A DNA stretch of 64,000 nucleotides from Streptomyces sp. ST2-7A (lineage in GTDB: Bacteria; Actinomycetota; Actinomycetes; Streptomycetales; Streptomycetaceae), in contig NZ_JAJUWS010000009.1 in NCBI RefSeq assembly GCF_021390475.1, positions 92,946 through 156,945 of the forward strand, in the 5' to 3' direction. This document shows, in pieces, positions 7,661 to 16,800 of the stretch. The position numbers were made by a program, and so were the translations under genes. Below the pieces are notes generated by a model. That model did not search any database. It was not told where the DNA came from and saw only the letters and a program-made list of their open reading frames with translations. Position 1 is the stretch's first letter, and each line of letters begins with the position of its first letter.

Positions 7661-9105
7661 CCACCCCGCCTCACCCCCACCCGCCCGGGCCGCCGCCAGG
7701 ATGCCCCGCACACCCCGGCCCCTCGACCCCACCGACCGGGCTCCCGCCCCTCCACGGACCCGGATTCGCCGCCGACCCCGATGCCACCTACGCCTGGCTG
7801 CGCACCGCGGGCCCCGCCCACTTCGTGGAGCTCGCACCCGGCGTGGAAGCCGTCCTGGTCACCGGCTACGACGCGGCACTCGAAGTGCTTCGCAGCCCGT
7901 ACTTCAGCAAGGACGCCCGCCGCTGGACCGCGCTGGCACAAGGCCGGATCCGCGCGGACAACGAGGTGGTCCCCATGATGGGCTGGCGCCCGTCCCTGTG
8001 GTTCGCCGACGGAGAAGCGCATCTGCGGCTGCGCGCCTCGGTCGATCTGGCACTGAGCCGGATCAACCCCCACCGGCTACGGGCCCACGTCCAGCACACG
8101 GCGACCGAACTAATCGACGGGTTCGCGTCCGAGGGGAGCACCGACCTCGTCGCCCGGTACGCCGATCCACTGCCCGCCATGGTCCTCGCCCGACTCCTCG
8201 GCTGCCCGAGCCCACTCGGCGCCCGCATGGCCACCGCCTGCCGACAGATGATCGACGCGGAGCCCGCCGTCGCCCAGGAAGGCGGACAGAACCTCGCCGC
8301 CTGCCTGGCCGAACTCGTCGCCGCCAAACGCTCCGCCCCCGGCGCGGACATCACCTCCTGGCTGCTGGAGCACCCGAGCGGGCTCTCGGACACGGAAACG
8401 GTGCACCAACTCGTCGTGCTCATCGGGGCGGGCAGTGTGCCGCAATCCTCCTGGATCTCGACGGCGACCATGATGCTCCTGGCCGACGACCGTTTCGCCG
8501 TCGATCTCACCGGTGGCACCCTCACCGTGGCCGACGCCCTCAACGAAGTGCTGTGGCGGCATTCCCCCCTGGCGAACTTCTCCTTCCTGTACGCCACCCA
8601 GCCCTACCCCCTGCGCGACCCCCGGGGCCGGTTCCTCATCCCCACCGGGGTGCCGGTACTGATCAGCCACGCGGCGGCCAACACCGACCCGACCCGGCCC
8701 GCACACCCCGAGCAACGGGTCGCGAACCACTCCCACCTCGCCTTCGGCGCCGGCCGGCATGCCTGCCCCGCCCGGGGCATATCCGGGGTCATCGCCGAGA
8801 CCGCGATCGAGCTCCTGCTGGACCGGCTGCCCGACATGCAGCTCTCCGTTCCCGGGTCCGCGCTGAGCTGGCGGCCCGGCCCCTTCCACCGCGCGCTGGC
8901 CGCCCTCCCCGTGCACTTCACGCCGGCCCCGGCCGCCCCCGCACACCCACCCACCGCAGATGGAGGCCCGACATGGAAACCGAACCCCGCGTCCCCGTCC
9001 TCGACCCCACCGGTGCCGACCGACAGGCGGAAGCCGCGCACCTCCGCACCCGGGGGCCGGCGACGCCGGTGGAGCTTCCCGGTGGCGTTCAGGCGTGGTC
9101 GGTGA
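7657..9105 (+). CDS. cvnE: Conservon cytochrome P450, CYP157-like, lacking ExxR
   Basis: The 482-aa P450 has the heme loop HLAFGAGRHACPAR with Cys370. Its K-helix reads NEVLWRHSP, so the usual ExxR arginine is a tryptophan (W300). The I-helix, LIGAGSVPQSS, lacks the usual acid/alcohol-Thr pair. These traits match the CYP157 family found in Streptomyces conservons. The last roughly 45 residues are proline/arginine-rich and overlap cvnF by 133 bp out of frame, so the original stop may have been lost. GTG 7657 overlaps the cvnD stop. Confidence 0.9.
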   Translation: MTTPPHPHPPGPPPGCPAHPGPSTPPTGLPPLHGPGFAADPDATYAWLRTAGPAHFVELAPGVEAVLVTGYDAALEVLRSPYFSKDARRWTALAQGRIRADNEVVPMMGWRPSLWFADGEAHLRLRASVDLALSRINPHRLRAHVQHTATELIDGFASEGSTDLVARYADPLPAMVLARLLGCPSPLGARMATACRQMIDAEPAVAQEGGQNLAACLAELVAAKRSAPGADITSWLLEHPSGLSDTETVHQLVVLIGAGSVPQSSWISTATMMLLADDRFAVDLTGGTLTVADALNEVLWRHSPLANFSFLYATQPYPLRDPRGRFLIPTGVPVLISHAAANTDPTRPAHPEQRVANHSHLAFGAGRHACPARGISGVIAETAIELLLDRLPDMQLSVPGSALSWRPGPFHRALAALPVHFTPAPAAPAHPPTADGGPTWKPNPASPSSTPPVPTDRRKPRTSAPGGRRRRWSFPVAFRRGR

Positions 9106-10211
9106 CCCACCACGATCTCATCAAACAGCTCACCGTCGACCGGCGCGTCTCGCGCGATCCGCGCCGTCACTGGCCCGCGCTCGCCGATGTCCCCCGGGAC
9201 TGGCCTCTGAACGTCTGGGTGCGCGTGACCAGCGCCTTCACCTCCTACGGTGCCGAACACCGCCGGCTGCGCAAGCTCATCTCCGTCGCGTTCACCCCAC
9301 ATCGCACCCGCGAGATGCGCCCCAAGGTCGAAGCGATCGTCGCCACCCTCATGGACCACCTGGTCACCGCCGCCGAGTCGGGCCTGCCCGTCGACCTGCG
9401 GGCCCACTTCGCCCACCCCATCCCCACCGAGGTGATCTGCGACCTGTTCGGCGTTCCGGAGGACATGCGCCCCGAGACCCGTCGTGTCATCGACGCGGCC
9501 CTCGACACCGCCGCGACACCCGAACAGGCCGCGGCCGACTTCACCGACCTCCTCACCTGCATGAGCGCGCTCGTCACCACCAAGAGGGCCCGCCCGGGCC
9601 CGGACATGACCAGCGACCTCATCGCCGCCCGCGACGGCAGCGACCAGCTCGACGAAGAGCAGTTGATCTCCACTCTCATCCTGATGATCGGTGCCGGGTC
9701 CGAGACGGCCGTCAACCTCATCACCGAGGCGACCCTCGCCCTCCTCACCCACCCCGACCACCGCGCCGCGCTCGCCGCCGGAACGATCACCCGGGAAGAC
9801 GTCATCGAGGAGACCCTGCGCTGGCAGAGCCCCATCATGCACATGCCGCTGCGTTACGCCGTGGAGGACATCGACCTCGGCGACGGGATGCTTATCCGCC
9901 GGGGGGAGGCGATCCTTCTCGCCTTCGGCGCGGCCGGTCGTGACCCGGCTCTCCACGGCGCCACAGCCGACGACTTCGATCCGACACGTGCCGACAAGGA
10001 GCACCTCGCCTTCGGGCACGGCGTCCACTACTGCCTCGGCGCACCGCTGGCACGCATGGAGGCCGATATCGCGCTGCGCTCCCTGTTCGCACGTTTCCCC
10101 CGTATGCGCCTGGCCGTGCCCCGAACGGAGCTTCGGCCCCAGCAGTCCTTCATAGCCAACAGCCACCAGGAGCTGCCCGTCATCCTCGATCCCACCGTGA
10201 GGCCCCGATGA
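8973..10211 (+). CDS. cvnF: Conservon cytochrome P450, CYP154-like
   Basis: The 412-aa P450 has all usual motifs: I-helix LILMIGAGSETAVNLI, K-helix ETLRWQSP with an intact ExxR, and heme loop HLAFGHGVHYCLGAPLARME. Streptomyces conservons often pair a CYP157 with a CYP154 such as this one. ATG 8973 is preceded by GGAGG. The start lies 133 bp inside the upstream P450 frame. The stop overlaps the next small gene (ATGA). The substrate is unknown. Confidence 0.93.
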   Translation: METEPRVPVLDPTGADRQAEAAHLRTRGPATPVELPGGVQAWSVTHHDLIKQLTVDRRVSRDPRRHWPALADVPRDWPLNVWVRVTSAFTSYGAEHRRLRKLISVAFTPHRTREMRPKVEAIVATLMDHLVTAAESGLPVDLRAHFAHPIPTEVICDLFGVPEDMRPETRRVIDAALDTAATPEQAAADFTDLLTCMSALVTTKRARPGPDMTSDLIAARDGSDQLDEEQLISTLILMIGAGSETAVNLITEATLALLTHPDHRAALAAGTITREDVIEETLRWQSPIMHMPLRYAVEDIDLGDGMLIRRGEAILLAFGAAGRDPALHGATADDFDPTRADKEHLAFGHGVHYCLGAPLARMEADIALRSLFARFPRMRLAVPRTELRPQQSFIANSHQELPVILDPTVRPR

Positions 10212-10696
10212 GACACCCCATTCCCTGGCCCGCCGCCGGACCCACGGCCCTGGCCTGCGGCAACACGTTCGACGCCGTCCGCGTGGCGGAGCACCACGCC
10301 CGGGCGGTGATCAGTCGCCTGGAGGCCTTCGGACTCGGACGCCGGGTGGGCGCCGTGCTCGCCCACCACGACCAGGTGTATTTCTTCGTTCCCCCCGCCC
10401 GGGACGACGCCGAGCCGTGGCCCGACCTCGTCCGCTACTGCGGCGCCGGGAGCTTCGTCACCGTCCCACCGCGGCACCACACCCACCGGGGCCCCGGTGG
10501 TCTGCGTTAGCTGAAGGTGCCCGCCCTGTCCGACGAACCCTGCCTGAGCGAACCGCTCATCCTGCGCACCGCCCTGGAAGTCCTCCGGACCCACCTCCAC
10601 CCACGCGATGAGGTCTCCACCCCGCACCTGAAGCGCGCGCCCGCGTTTTCGCCCCGGCAGGTCGGCAGCCCGGCCGCGCCCGGCACACGACGGTGA
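10208..10696 (+). pseudogene. Small conservon-linked gene interrupted by an in-frame TAG
   Basis: ATG 10208 overlaps the P450 stop. The frame reads to TAG 10508-10510, giving 100 aa that contain ALACGNTFDAVRV and a C-terminal GAGSFVTVPPRHH. After the TAG the same frame continues to TGA 10694-10696. That part has plausible protein sequence (LKVPALSDEPCLSEPLILRT, then a helix), so the intact product was probably 162 aa and the TAG a former TGG. I do not recognise a function. The 100-aa product may still be made. Confidence 0.6.
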
Positions 10697-10775
10697 ACAT
10701 CGCCTCCACCGCCATCGCGCACTCCTCCCACGCGCCACCCCCACCCCGAGAAAGCACCGGAGAACGGGTAATCGA

Positions 10776-12038
10776 ATGGCTCCACTCCGCACGATGAACG
10801 AGGCCCCCTCCAACGAACCGTCCGGCATCGAAGCTCTCCGCGAGAAGCTGATCGCCGCCCTCCACGATCTCGACGCCATCCGCACACCGCAGGTCGAGGC
10901 AGCCATCCGGGCCGTCCCTCGCCATCTCTTCCTCCCCGAGGTGTCGCTGGCGCGCGCCTACGAGCCGGAGGACGCGGTCATCACCAAGCGGGATGGGCAG
11001 GGGATGCCGATCAGCTCCGTATCCGCCGCCAGAATCCAGGCGTTCATGCTCGAACAGGCCGACATCCGTCCCGGGATGAAGGTGTGGGAGATCGGTTCCG
11101 GAGGGCTCAACGCCGCCTACATCCAGCACCTCGTCGGAGACGAGGGGCAGGTCGTCACCAGTGACATCGACCCCGAGGTCGCCCACCGGGCCCGTCATCT
11201 CCTCACCCGGGCCGGGTACGACCGCGTCACCGTCGTGGAGTCCGACGCGGAGTTCGGTCTGGCCGAGTACGCGCCGTTCGACCGGATCATCGTCACCGTG
11301 GGCGCCTGGGACATCCCGCCGACCTGGACGGGGCAACTCGCGGACGACGGAAGAATCGTCCTTCCGCTGCGCGTACGTGGCCTGACCCGTTCGGTTGCCC
11401 TCGAACGCGAGGGTCCGTGCCTGGTCAGCACCGGCTACGAGCTGTGCGGATTCGTCCCGATGCAGGGCGCGGGCGAGAAGCGGCTTCGGCGTGCCCTTCT
11501 CCATGACGTGCCGGGCGAAGAGGTCGCCTTGGTCCTCGACGACGGTCACGAAGTCGACATCGAGGCACTGTGCGCGGCTTTGGCCCAACCCGCCACCCGG
11601 GCATGGTCGGGGGTGCACCTGAGGGCGATGGAGTCGGTCGATCCGCTCGACTTGTGGTTGGCCTGCGCGCTTCCGGGCTTCGCAGTCCTCAACGCGAAGA
11701 AGGCGGCGCGCGAGCGCGGCATCATCCATCAGCCCTCCGGCCTCCTCCAGGTCGCCTTGATCGAGGGCCGCAGCTTCGCCTACCGCACCATCCGGCCGGT
11801 CACGCCGGAGCGCAGGCTGTGGGAGTTCGGTGCCGTGGGTCACGGTCCCGAGGGCAAGAGCCTCGCCGACCGGCTCGTCGAGGAGATCCGGACCTGGGAC
11901 CGGGACCACCGGAGTCCGGAGCACATGGCCCGCTTCGAGGTCCACCCGGCCGGAACCCCGGACACCGAGCTGCCCCCGGGCCTGGTGGTCAACAAGCGGC
12001 ATACCCGCGTCACCGTCTCCTGGCCCCCGCCGGCATAG
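10776..12038 (+). CDS. SAM-dependent methyltransferase, FxLD-system / isoaspartyl methyltransferase-like
   Basis: The 420-aa protein begins like protein-L-isoaspartate O-methyltransferase (AAIRAVPRHLFLPE, then DAVITKRDGQGMPISS). The SAM motif I is KVWEIGSGGLNAAYI. A second part of about 200 residues is typical of the longer methyltransferases of FxLD lanthipeptide systems. In that family the enzyme modifies aspartate in a precursor peptide. No FxLD precursor or lanthionine synthetase is visible nearby, so the substrate is uncertain. ATG 10776 is used; ATG 10794 is an alternative. The gene stands alone on the plus strand. Confidence 0.82.
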   Translation: MAPLRTMNEAPSNEPSGIEALREKLIAALHDLDAIRTPQVEAAIRAVPRHLFLPEVSLARAYEPEDAVITKRDGQGMPISSVSAARIQAFMLEQADIRPGMKVWEIGSGGLNAAYIQHLVGDEGQVVTSDIDPEVAHRARHLLTRAGYDRVTVVESDAEFGLAEYAPFDRIIVTVGAWDIPPTWTGQLADDGRIVLPLRVRGLTRSVALEREGPCLVSTGYELCGFVPMQGAGEKRLRRALLHDVPGEEVALVLDDGHEVDIEALCAALAQPATRAWSGVHLRAMESVDPLDLWLACALPGFAVLNAKKAARERGIIHQPSGLLQVALIEGRSFAYRTIRPVTPERRLWEFGAVGHGPEGKSLADRLVEEIRTWDRDHRSPEHMARFEVHPAGTPDTELPPGLVVNKRHTRVTVSWPPPA

Positions 12039-12230
12039 GTCCCTCGACGGGGCCTTGCGACTGACGCCTCTCGTTGACACATGACAGCGATAGCTGTCAC
12101 CAAGATCACCGACCGCCCGCAAATCGAAGGACACCACCACCGCTGATGGGGTGTCAGTGGGGGGTGAGATGCTGCGGGCGGTGGTCTTCCCCCGGTTCGC
12201 TCGGGGGAACACCACCGCCTTCTTCACCGA

Positions 12231-12453
12231 TCAGAGTTCTCCACTCATCATGGCCCTCCGGAACATGCTCCACTCGGTGGCCGTGTACCGCAGCGGCTGC
12301 AGGTGGGGGTTCTTCGAGTCGCGGACGGCTATGCCACCCCCGGGGGAGGTCGTTGATCTCGACGCGGTTGTGCTCAGGACCGCTTTCCTTCGCCTTGCGC
12401 CAGCGGGCGACGGAGAGGTCGTACTCGTACAGCTCCGCCTTCTGTTCGCTCAC
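12231..12453 (-). pseudogene. DUF397 protein gene broken by a 1-base frameshift
   Basis: GTG 12453 opens a frame with the DUF397 signature ARWRKAKESGPEHNRVEIND. The second half continues in the neighbouring frame as GGGIAVRDSKNP, then a TATEWSMF segment, ending at TGA 12231-12233. The switch occurs at the C5G5 run 12337-12346, where removing one base restores a normal DUF397 protein of about 73 aa. DUF397 proteins normally follow an XRE regulator; none is intact upstream. Sequencing error in the homopolymer is an alternative. Confidence 0.75.
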
Positions 12454-12717
12454 TTGCGGTGCCGTTCTCCCAACTTGGTGATCCGTGTGAGTGTGTCCTT
12501 CACCGACAGGGCCGCGACGCGGATGCGCTCGACCGCGTGGGCGAAGGGTTGCGCACCGTCGCCCTCGCCCGGTTCCCCGCCTACCTGAACGTTCGCCCCA
12601 CGGCGGGCAGCGGCCCTGCTGCCTGCCGCACGCCTGAGCTGAATCGCGCCGTCACAACGCCGCCCAAGCCCGTGGGCTGGGCGTGTCCATGTTGCCTGCC
12701 GATCGAAGGAGTGCACC
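12450..12717 (-). other. Remnant reading frame upstream of the DUF397 gene
   Basis: A minus frame ends at 12450, overlapping the DUF397 start as GTGA. It finishes with a helical stretch (AHAVERIRVAALSVKDTL). No convincing start or family can be assigned, and its upstream part would run into the divergent oxidoreductase start. It may be the tail of a decayed partner gene. Confidence 0.25.
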
Positions 12718-14145
12718 ATGCCCTGCCCCATGCACACACCGGACAGCGGCCGGATCGTCATACTCGGAGCCGGCCCATGCGGTCTGGCCTGCGCCGACGA
12801 ACTGACCCGCCTCGGTCACCATGACTTCCTGCTGCTGGAAGCTGCCTCCGCGCCGGGTGGGCTCGCCTCCTCCGTGGTCGACGAGGCCGGCTTCACCTGG
12901 GATCTGGGCGGCCACGTGGTCTTCTCTCACTTCGGCGAATTCGACCGGCTGCTGACCGAGCTCTTCACCGACAAGGAACTGCTGCACCACGACCGCTCCT
13001 CCTACATCCGCTACCGCGAGGGATGGACGCCCTACCCCTTCCAGCAGCACCTCCATCACCTCCCACCGGAGGACGCCACGGCCTGCCTACGCGACCTCCT
13101 CGCCGCCCGCCGGGACCACGCAGCTCCGGCGGACTTCGCGACCTGGCTGGTCACAGTGTACGGCCAGGCCCTGGTGGACCGCTTCTTCGCCCCGTACAAC
13201 ACCAAGGTCTGGGCGACGCCGCTGGAAGACATGGGCTCGGCATGGGTGGCCGAGCGGGTGGCACCTGTCGATGTCGAAGAGATCCTCGCCGCGTTCGTCG
13301 GCACCGCGGCACCCGCGCACCGGTGGGGCCCGAACGCCACCTTCGCCTTCCCCGCGTGCGGCGGCACCGGCGAGATTTGGCGCCGGCTCGCCGCTCGCAT
13401 CGACACCGGTCGCCTGCGGACCCGGGCCCGGGCGGTTGCCGTCGATCCGGCGGCCCGCGCCGTCACCCTCGAGGGTGGCGAGGAGATCGGCTACGACCGC
13501 CTGGTGGCCACCGGACCGCTGGACCAGCTTGTCGCCATGACCTCCACCTGCCCGGCCCCGCTCCGGACCGCTGCCGGGAGCCTGCGGCACACCACCGTGG
13601 CCATGGTCGGCCTGGGCTACCGGACACCGACCACCGACGCCCGGTCCTGGCTGTACTTCCCGCAACCCGATGTGCCCTTCTACCGGGCCACGAACTTCAG
13701 CAAGTACGCGCCCGCCAACGTCCCCGGCGCCGCGGTGGACGCCTACAGCGCCTGGATGACCGAGACCTCCATCACCGCCGGCCAAGGCCTTGACCGGGAC
13801 GCTCTGGTCCACTCGTGCGACCGGGCACTTCGCCACCAGGATCTGGTGCCGGCGCAGGCGCCGCTCGCCACCGCCCATGTCGAGGTGATTCCGTACGCCT
13901 ATCCGGTACCCACCCTGGGGCGCGACGAGGCCCTGGCGTCGGTGATGCCCTGGATGGAAGAGCGCGGCATCTACCCCCGGGGTCGGTTCGGGACCTGGCG
14001 CTACGAGATCGGGAACATGGACCACGCGGTCAAGATGGGCATCGATATCGCCCGTCGCCTGGTGAACGGAACACGCGAGGAACTCCTCGCCGCCGCACCC
14101 TTGGTTCCCTCCGTGTCCGCAGCCCGGACGGAGTGCCGGTCATGA
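12718..14145 (+). CDS. FAD-dependent oxidoreductase, UDP-galactopyranose mutase / amine oxidase-like
   Basis: The 475-aa protein has an N-terminal Rossmann FAD fold (RIVILGAGPCGLACADELTR) and the second FAD segment APGGLASS. A glycine/histidine motif follows (DLGGHVVFSHF). Its layout resembles UDP-galactopyranose mutase and protoporphyrinogen oxidase-like flavoproteins that work on sugar nucleotides or amines. It is the first gene of a tightly coupled operon with an HprK-like protein, a small kinase and two glycosyltransferases, which favours a sugar-linked role. The stop overlaps the next start (ATGA). Confidence 0.85.
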   Translation: MPCPMHTPDSGRIVILGAGPCGLACADELTRLGHHDFLLLEAASAPGGLASSVVDEAGFTWDLGGHVVFSHFGEFDRLLTELFTDKELLHHDRSSYIRYREGWTPYPFQQHLHHLPPEDATACLRDLLAARRDHAAPADFATWLVTVYGQALVDRFFAPYNTKVWATPLEDMGSAWVAERVAPVDVEEILAAFVGTAAPAHRWGPNATFAFPACGGTGEIWRRLAARIDTGRLRTRARAVAVDPAARAVTLEGGEEIGYDRLVATGPLDQLVAMTSTCPAPLRTAAGSLRHTTVAMVGLGYRTPTTDARSWLYFPQPDVPFYRATNFSKYAPANVPGAAVDAYSAWMTETSITAGQGLDRDALVHSCDRALRHQDLVPAQAPLATAHVEVIPYAYPVPTLGRDEALASVMPWMEERGIYPRGRFGTWRYEIGNMDHAVKMGIDIARRLVNGTREELLAAAPLVPSVSAARTECRS

Positions 14146-15227
14146 ACGGCACGAAGACGACCACGGCGCTGTTTGCCGGACACCGCTTCCACCTCGTCAC
14201 CGACGCCGCCTTCGACGCCGTCCAAGCGCGGCACCTTCGGGCCTTCGTGCCCGGACATCAGCGCGTCCCACCGTGCGGGGAGGAGACGACAGTCCGGGTT
14301 CGCCGGGACGCAGCCCTCTTCGAGGACCGCATGGCCTGCGTCGCGGGCGCCGATTCGCTGACCGTGGTGCCCTTCCGCGGCGAGCCGTACCGCCGCTGCC
14401 GGATCGATGACGTCACATGGTGGTGGCCTGCCCCCGACACACACTTACCCCTCGACCACCTCTACGCCCGGGACGCGTCGGGCCGGCAGACGGTGCTGCT
14501 GAAACCCGGGGCCGAGCGCGGCGAGCGGTACCTGATGCGCGTCGTCCGCGAGATCGTCCTGCGGTGCTCCGAAAGCCGTGGCTGGACCTCCTTCCACGCT
14601 GCGGCTGCCGCCCTCGACGACCGCGGCATGCTCATCGCCGCTCCCTCCCGGGCGGGCAAGACCACCGTGCTGACCGCACTGGCCGCCCACCACGGGGCCG
14701 ACCTGATCGCCTCCGACCGCGCCCTGGTGACCGCCGACGCGGGGATGGTGGCCGGGGTGCCGATCTCCGTCCGGATCGGCGGGGGCACCCTGTCCGCACT
14801 GGCCCCGCGCGCGGGCCTGCCGATCCCGCACACCGTGCCCGCAGCCTTCGGCAGCGGCCGCAAAGCAGCTTTGACTCCACGCGAGTTCGCCCGGGCCTTC
14901 TCCAGTCGCGTGCGGGAGACAGCACCCCTACGGCTCGTTGTCGTACCCCGCCTCCGTGACGATGACCAGCCCTTGAGTAGCCGCACCCTCGATGCCGCGC
15001 GGGCCCGCACCCTCCTTGCCGCCGTGTGCTGCACCCCCTACGACGAGGACTGGCTCGAGCCATGGTTCGCCGTCCGGACCCGGCCCGTGGACGACCTGGC
15101 CGGCCAAGCGGCCGTCCTCATCGACAGCCTCGCCGCCACCGTGCCCGTCCTCAAGGTCACGGCCGGTGTGCACAGCCCCGGTCTCCTGGAGAAGATGGCC
15201 GCCACGGTGACGGGGAGGCTTACGTGA
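14142..15227 (+). CDS. HPr kinase-like P-loop protein
   Basis: The 361-aa protein has a poorly conserved N-terminal half and a P-loop around residues 166-175 (IAAPSRAGKTT). This is followed by GADLIASDRALVTAD, the pattern of HprK-related kinases found in RiPP and sugar clusters rather than true PTS regulators. ATG 14142 overlaps the oxidoreductase stop, and the stop overlaps the next gene (GTGA). The phosphorylated substrate is unknown; a sugar, nucleoside or peptide intermediate made by its neighbours is possible. Confidence 0.75.
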   Translation: MNGTKTTTALFAGHRFHLVTDAAFDAVQARHLRAFVPGHQRVPPCGEETTVRVRRDAALFEDRMACVAGADSLTVVPFRGEPYRRCRIDDVTWWWPAPDTHLPLDHLYARDASGRQTVLLKPGAERGERYLMRVVREIVLRCSESRGWTSFHAAAAALDDRGMLIAAPSRAGKTTVLTALAAHHGADLIASDRALVTADAGMVAGVPISVRIGGGTLSALAPRAGLPIPHTVPAAFGSGRKAALTPREFARAFSSRVRETAPLRLVVVPRLRDDDQPLSSRTLDAARARTLLAAVCCTPYDEDWLEPWFAVRTRPVDDLAGQAAVLIDSLAATVPVLKVTAGVHSPGLLEKMAATVTGRLT

Positions 15228-15784
15228 CTCCCCGCCGCATAGCCCTGGTCGGACCAGTCGCCTCCGGCAAGTCGACGCTGGCCGCAGCGATCTCCGCCCA
15301 CACCGGCCTGCCCCGCATCGACCTCGACGAGCTGTTCTGGGGACCGAACTGGACACCCCTGAACACCCCCGTCTTACACAAGGGCGTCCGCGACCGCCTC
15401 GCCGGACCGGCATGGATCGCGGACGGCAACTACGGCGGCGAGGTCGCCGAGATGCTCCTGGACCGCGCCGAGCTGGTCGTGTGGCTCGATCTGCCGCTGC
15501 GCGTGTGCCTGCCCCGTCTGGTCAACCGCTCGCTGCGCCGGGCCGCCACTGGCGAGGAACTGTTCGCCGGAAACCGGGAGTCCTACCGCCACCTGCTGGC
15601 TGCGGACTCCATCCTGCGCTGGGGACCGATGCACCACCACCGTCACCGCCGACGCTGGACCGCCCGCCTCCACCCCGACCACACGCCCGATCTGACGGTG
15701 GTGCGCCTGGACCGTCCCGCCGCCATCGCCCCGCAACTGCGCCGACTTGGCCTGCTGCCCGCCCCGGGAAGGGGACGTGCGTGA
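15224..15784 (+). CDS. Adenylate-kinase-like / topology-modulation-type P-loop kinase
   Basis: The 186-aa protein has Walker A GPVASGKST (10-18), then RIDLDELFWGPNW and WIADGNYGG. This is the hallmark of FlaR/adenylate-kinase-like small kinases. A LVVWLDLPLRVCLPRLVNR segment and an arginine-rich lid follow. The start is GTG 15224, overlapping the previous stop. As part of the coupled operon it probably phosphorylates a small metabolite; the substrate cannot be read from sequence. Confidence 0.82.
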   Translation: MTPRRIALVGPVASGKSTLAAAISAHTGLPRIDLDELFWGPNWTPLNTPVLHKGVRDRLAGPAWIADGNYGGEVAEMLLDRAELVVWLDLPLRVCLPRLVNRSLRRAATGEELFAGNRESYRHLLAADSILRWGPMHHHRHRRRWTARLHPDHTPDLTVVRLDRPAAIAPQLRRLGLLPAPGRGRA

Positions 15785-16800
15785 TCGCCTCCGTCGTCCG
15801 AGTGCCCTGGCACACCACCCACGGCGGCTACGACCGCCTCCTGGACCACCTGCCCGAAGTGCGCCGCATCACCCCGCCCCGCCACCCGAGTGCGCGATGG
15901 GCTTTCACCGCCGCCCACCGCGTACTCGGCCCCCGCTGCCCGCTGCCGTTCTACCCGGCCGAGCACTTCGCCACCGACCTGCGTGTCCTCGCCTCCCGCC
16001 GGTCGGCGCACGTCCTGTATGGGGACGAGCAGTTCTGGTTCTCCGGCCATCGCACTGGCCCGACGGTCGTCACCTACCACCAGCCGCCCGACCAGCTCGC
16101 CCAACTGTTGCCGATCAAGGCGTGGCGGCATCTGGCGCCGCGGGCCGAGCAGGTCATCGTCCTCGATCCCCATCAGCAGGCGTTCTTCTGCGACCTGCTC
16201 CCGCCGGAGCGGGTACACCTGGTGCCGCACGGCATCGACACCGCCGCCTTCTCCCCCGCCGACGCACCGTCGCGGCTCGGCCGGCCGCTGGTGCTGACCG
16301 TCGGCTGGTGGCTGCGCGACTTCCACACTCTCGACGCCGTGCATGATCTCCTGTACCGCCGCCACGGCCAGGGCATCGAGCTGACCGTCGTCACCCGGCA
16401 GACCGCCTCGCGTCCATGGCACCCGGCTGCCCGCATCCTGGAGGGGATCAGCGAACAGGAGCTGATCGCCCTCTACCGGCGGGCGGCGTTCCTGCTGTTG
16501 CCTCTGACCGGGGCGAGCGCCAACAACGCCCTGCTGGAAGCCTTCGCCTGCGGAACTCCGGCCGTCGTCACGGACATCGGCGGCATCCGGCACTACGTCG
16601 GCGAGTGCCCGGCCGCGGTCCTCGTCCCTCCCGGCGACGCTGCGGCTACCGCCGATGCCGCCGACAAGCTCCTCGCCGAGTCGGGCACCGCCGACCACAC
16701 CGTACGACGTGCTGCCGCCCGCGCGCGGGCCGAGGCCTTCGCCTGGCCGCGGGTCGCTGACGACGTGCGCGCCGTCTACCGACTGCTGGGGGAAGCGTGA
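15781..16800 (+). CDS. Family 4 glycosyltransferase
   Basis: The 339-aa protein has the two-domain GT-B layout. An N-terminal acceptor half holds THGGYDRLLDHLPEVRR, and the C-terminal half begins at PHGIDTAAFSP. The donor-binding signature is NNALLEAFACGTPAVVTDIG, with the E-x7-E-like spacing usual for GT4. The start is GTG 15781 (GTGA overlap), and the stop overlaps the next gene in the same way. It should be cytosolic or membrane-peripheral and retaining. Confidence 0.9.
   Translation: MIASVVRVPWHTTHGGYDRLLDHLPEVRRITPPRHPSARWAFTAAHRVLGPRCPLPFYPAEHFATDLRVLASRRSAHVLYGDEQFWFSGHRTGPTVVTYHQPPDQLAQLLPIKAWRHLAPRAEQVIVLDPHQQAFFCDLLPPERVHLVPHGIDTAAFSPADAPSRLGRPLVLTVGWWLRDFHTLDAVHDLLYRRHGQGIELTVVTRQTASRPWHPAARILEGISEQELIALYRRAAFLLLPLTGASANNALLEAFACGTPAVVTDIGGIRHYVGECPAAVLVPPGDAAATADAADKLLAESGTADHTVRRAAARARAEAFAWPRVADDVRAVYRLLGEA

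Noticed and set aside
10694..10795. 33-codon frame before the FxLD-type methyltransferase as its precursor peptide
   Set aside because: It has no FxLD motif, no cysteines and no core-like Ser/Thr cluster; it overlaps the methyltransferase start.
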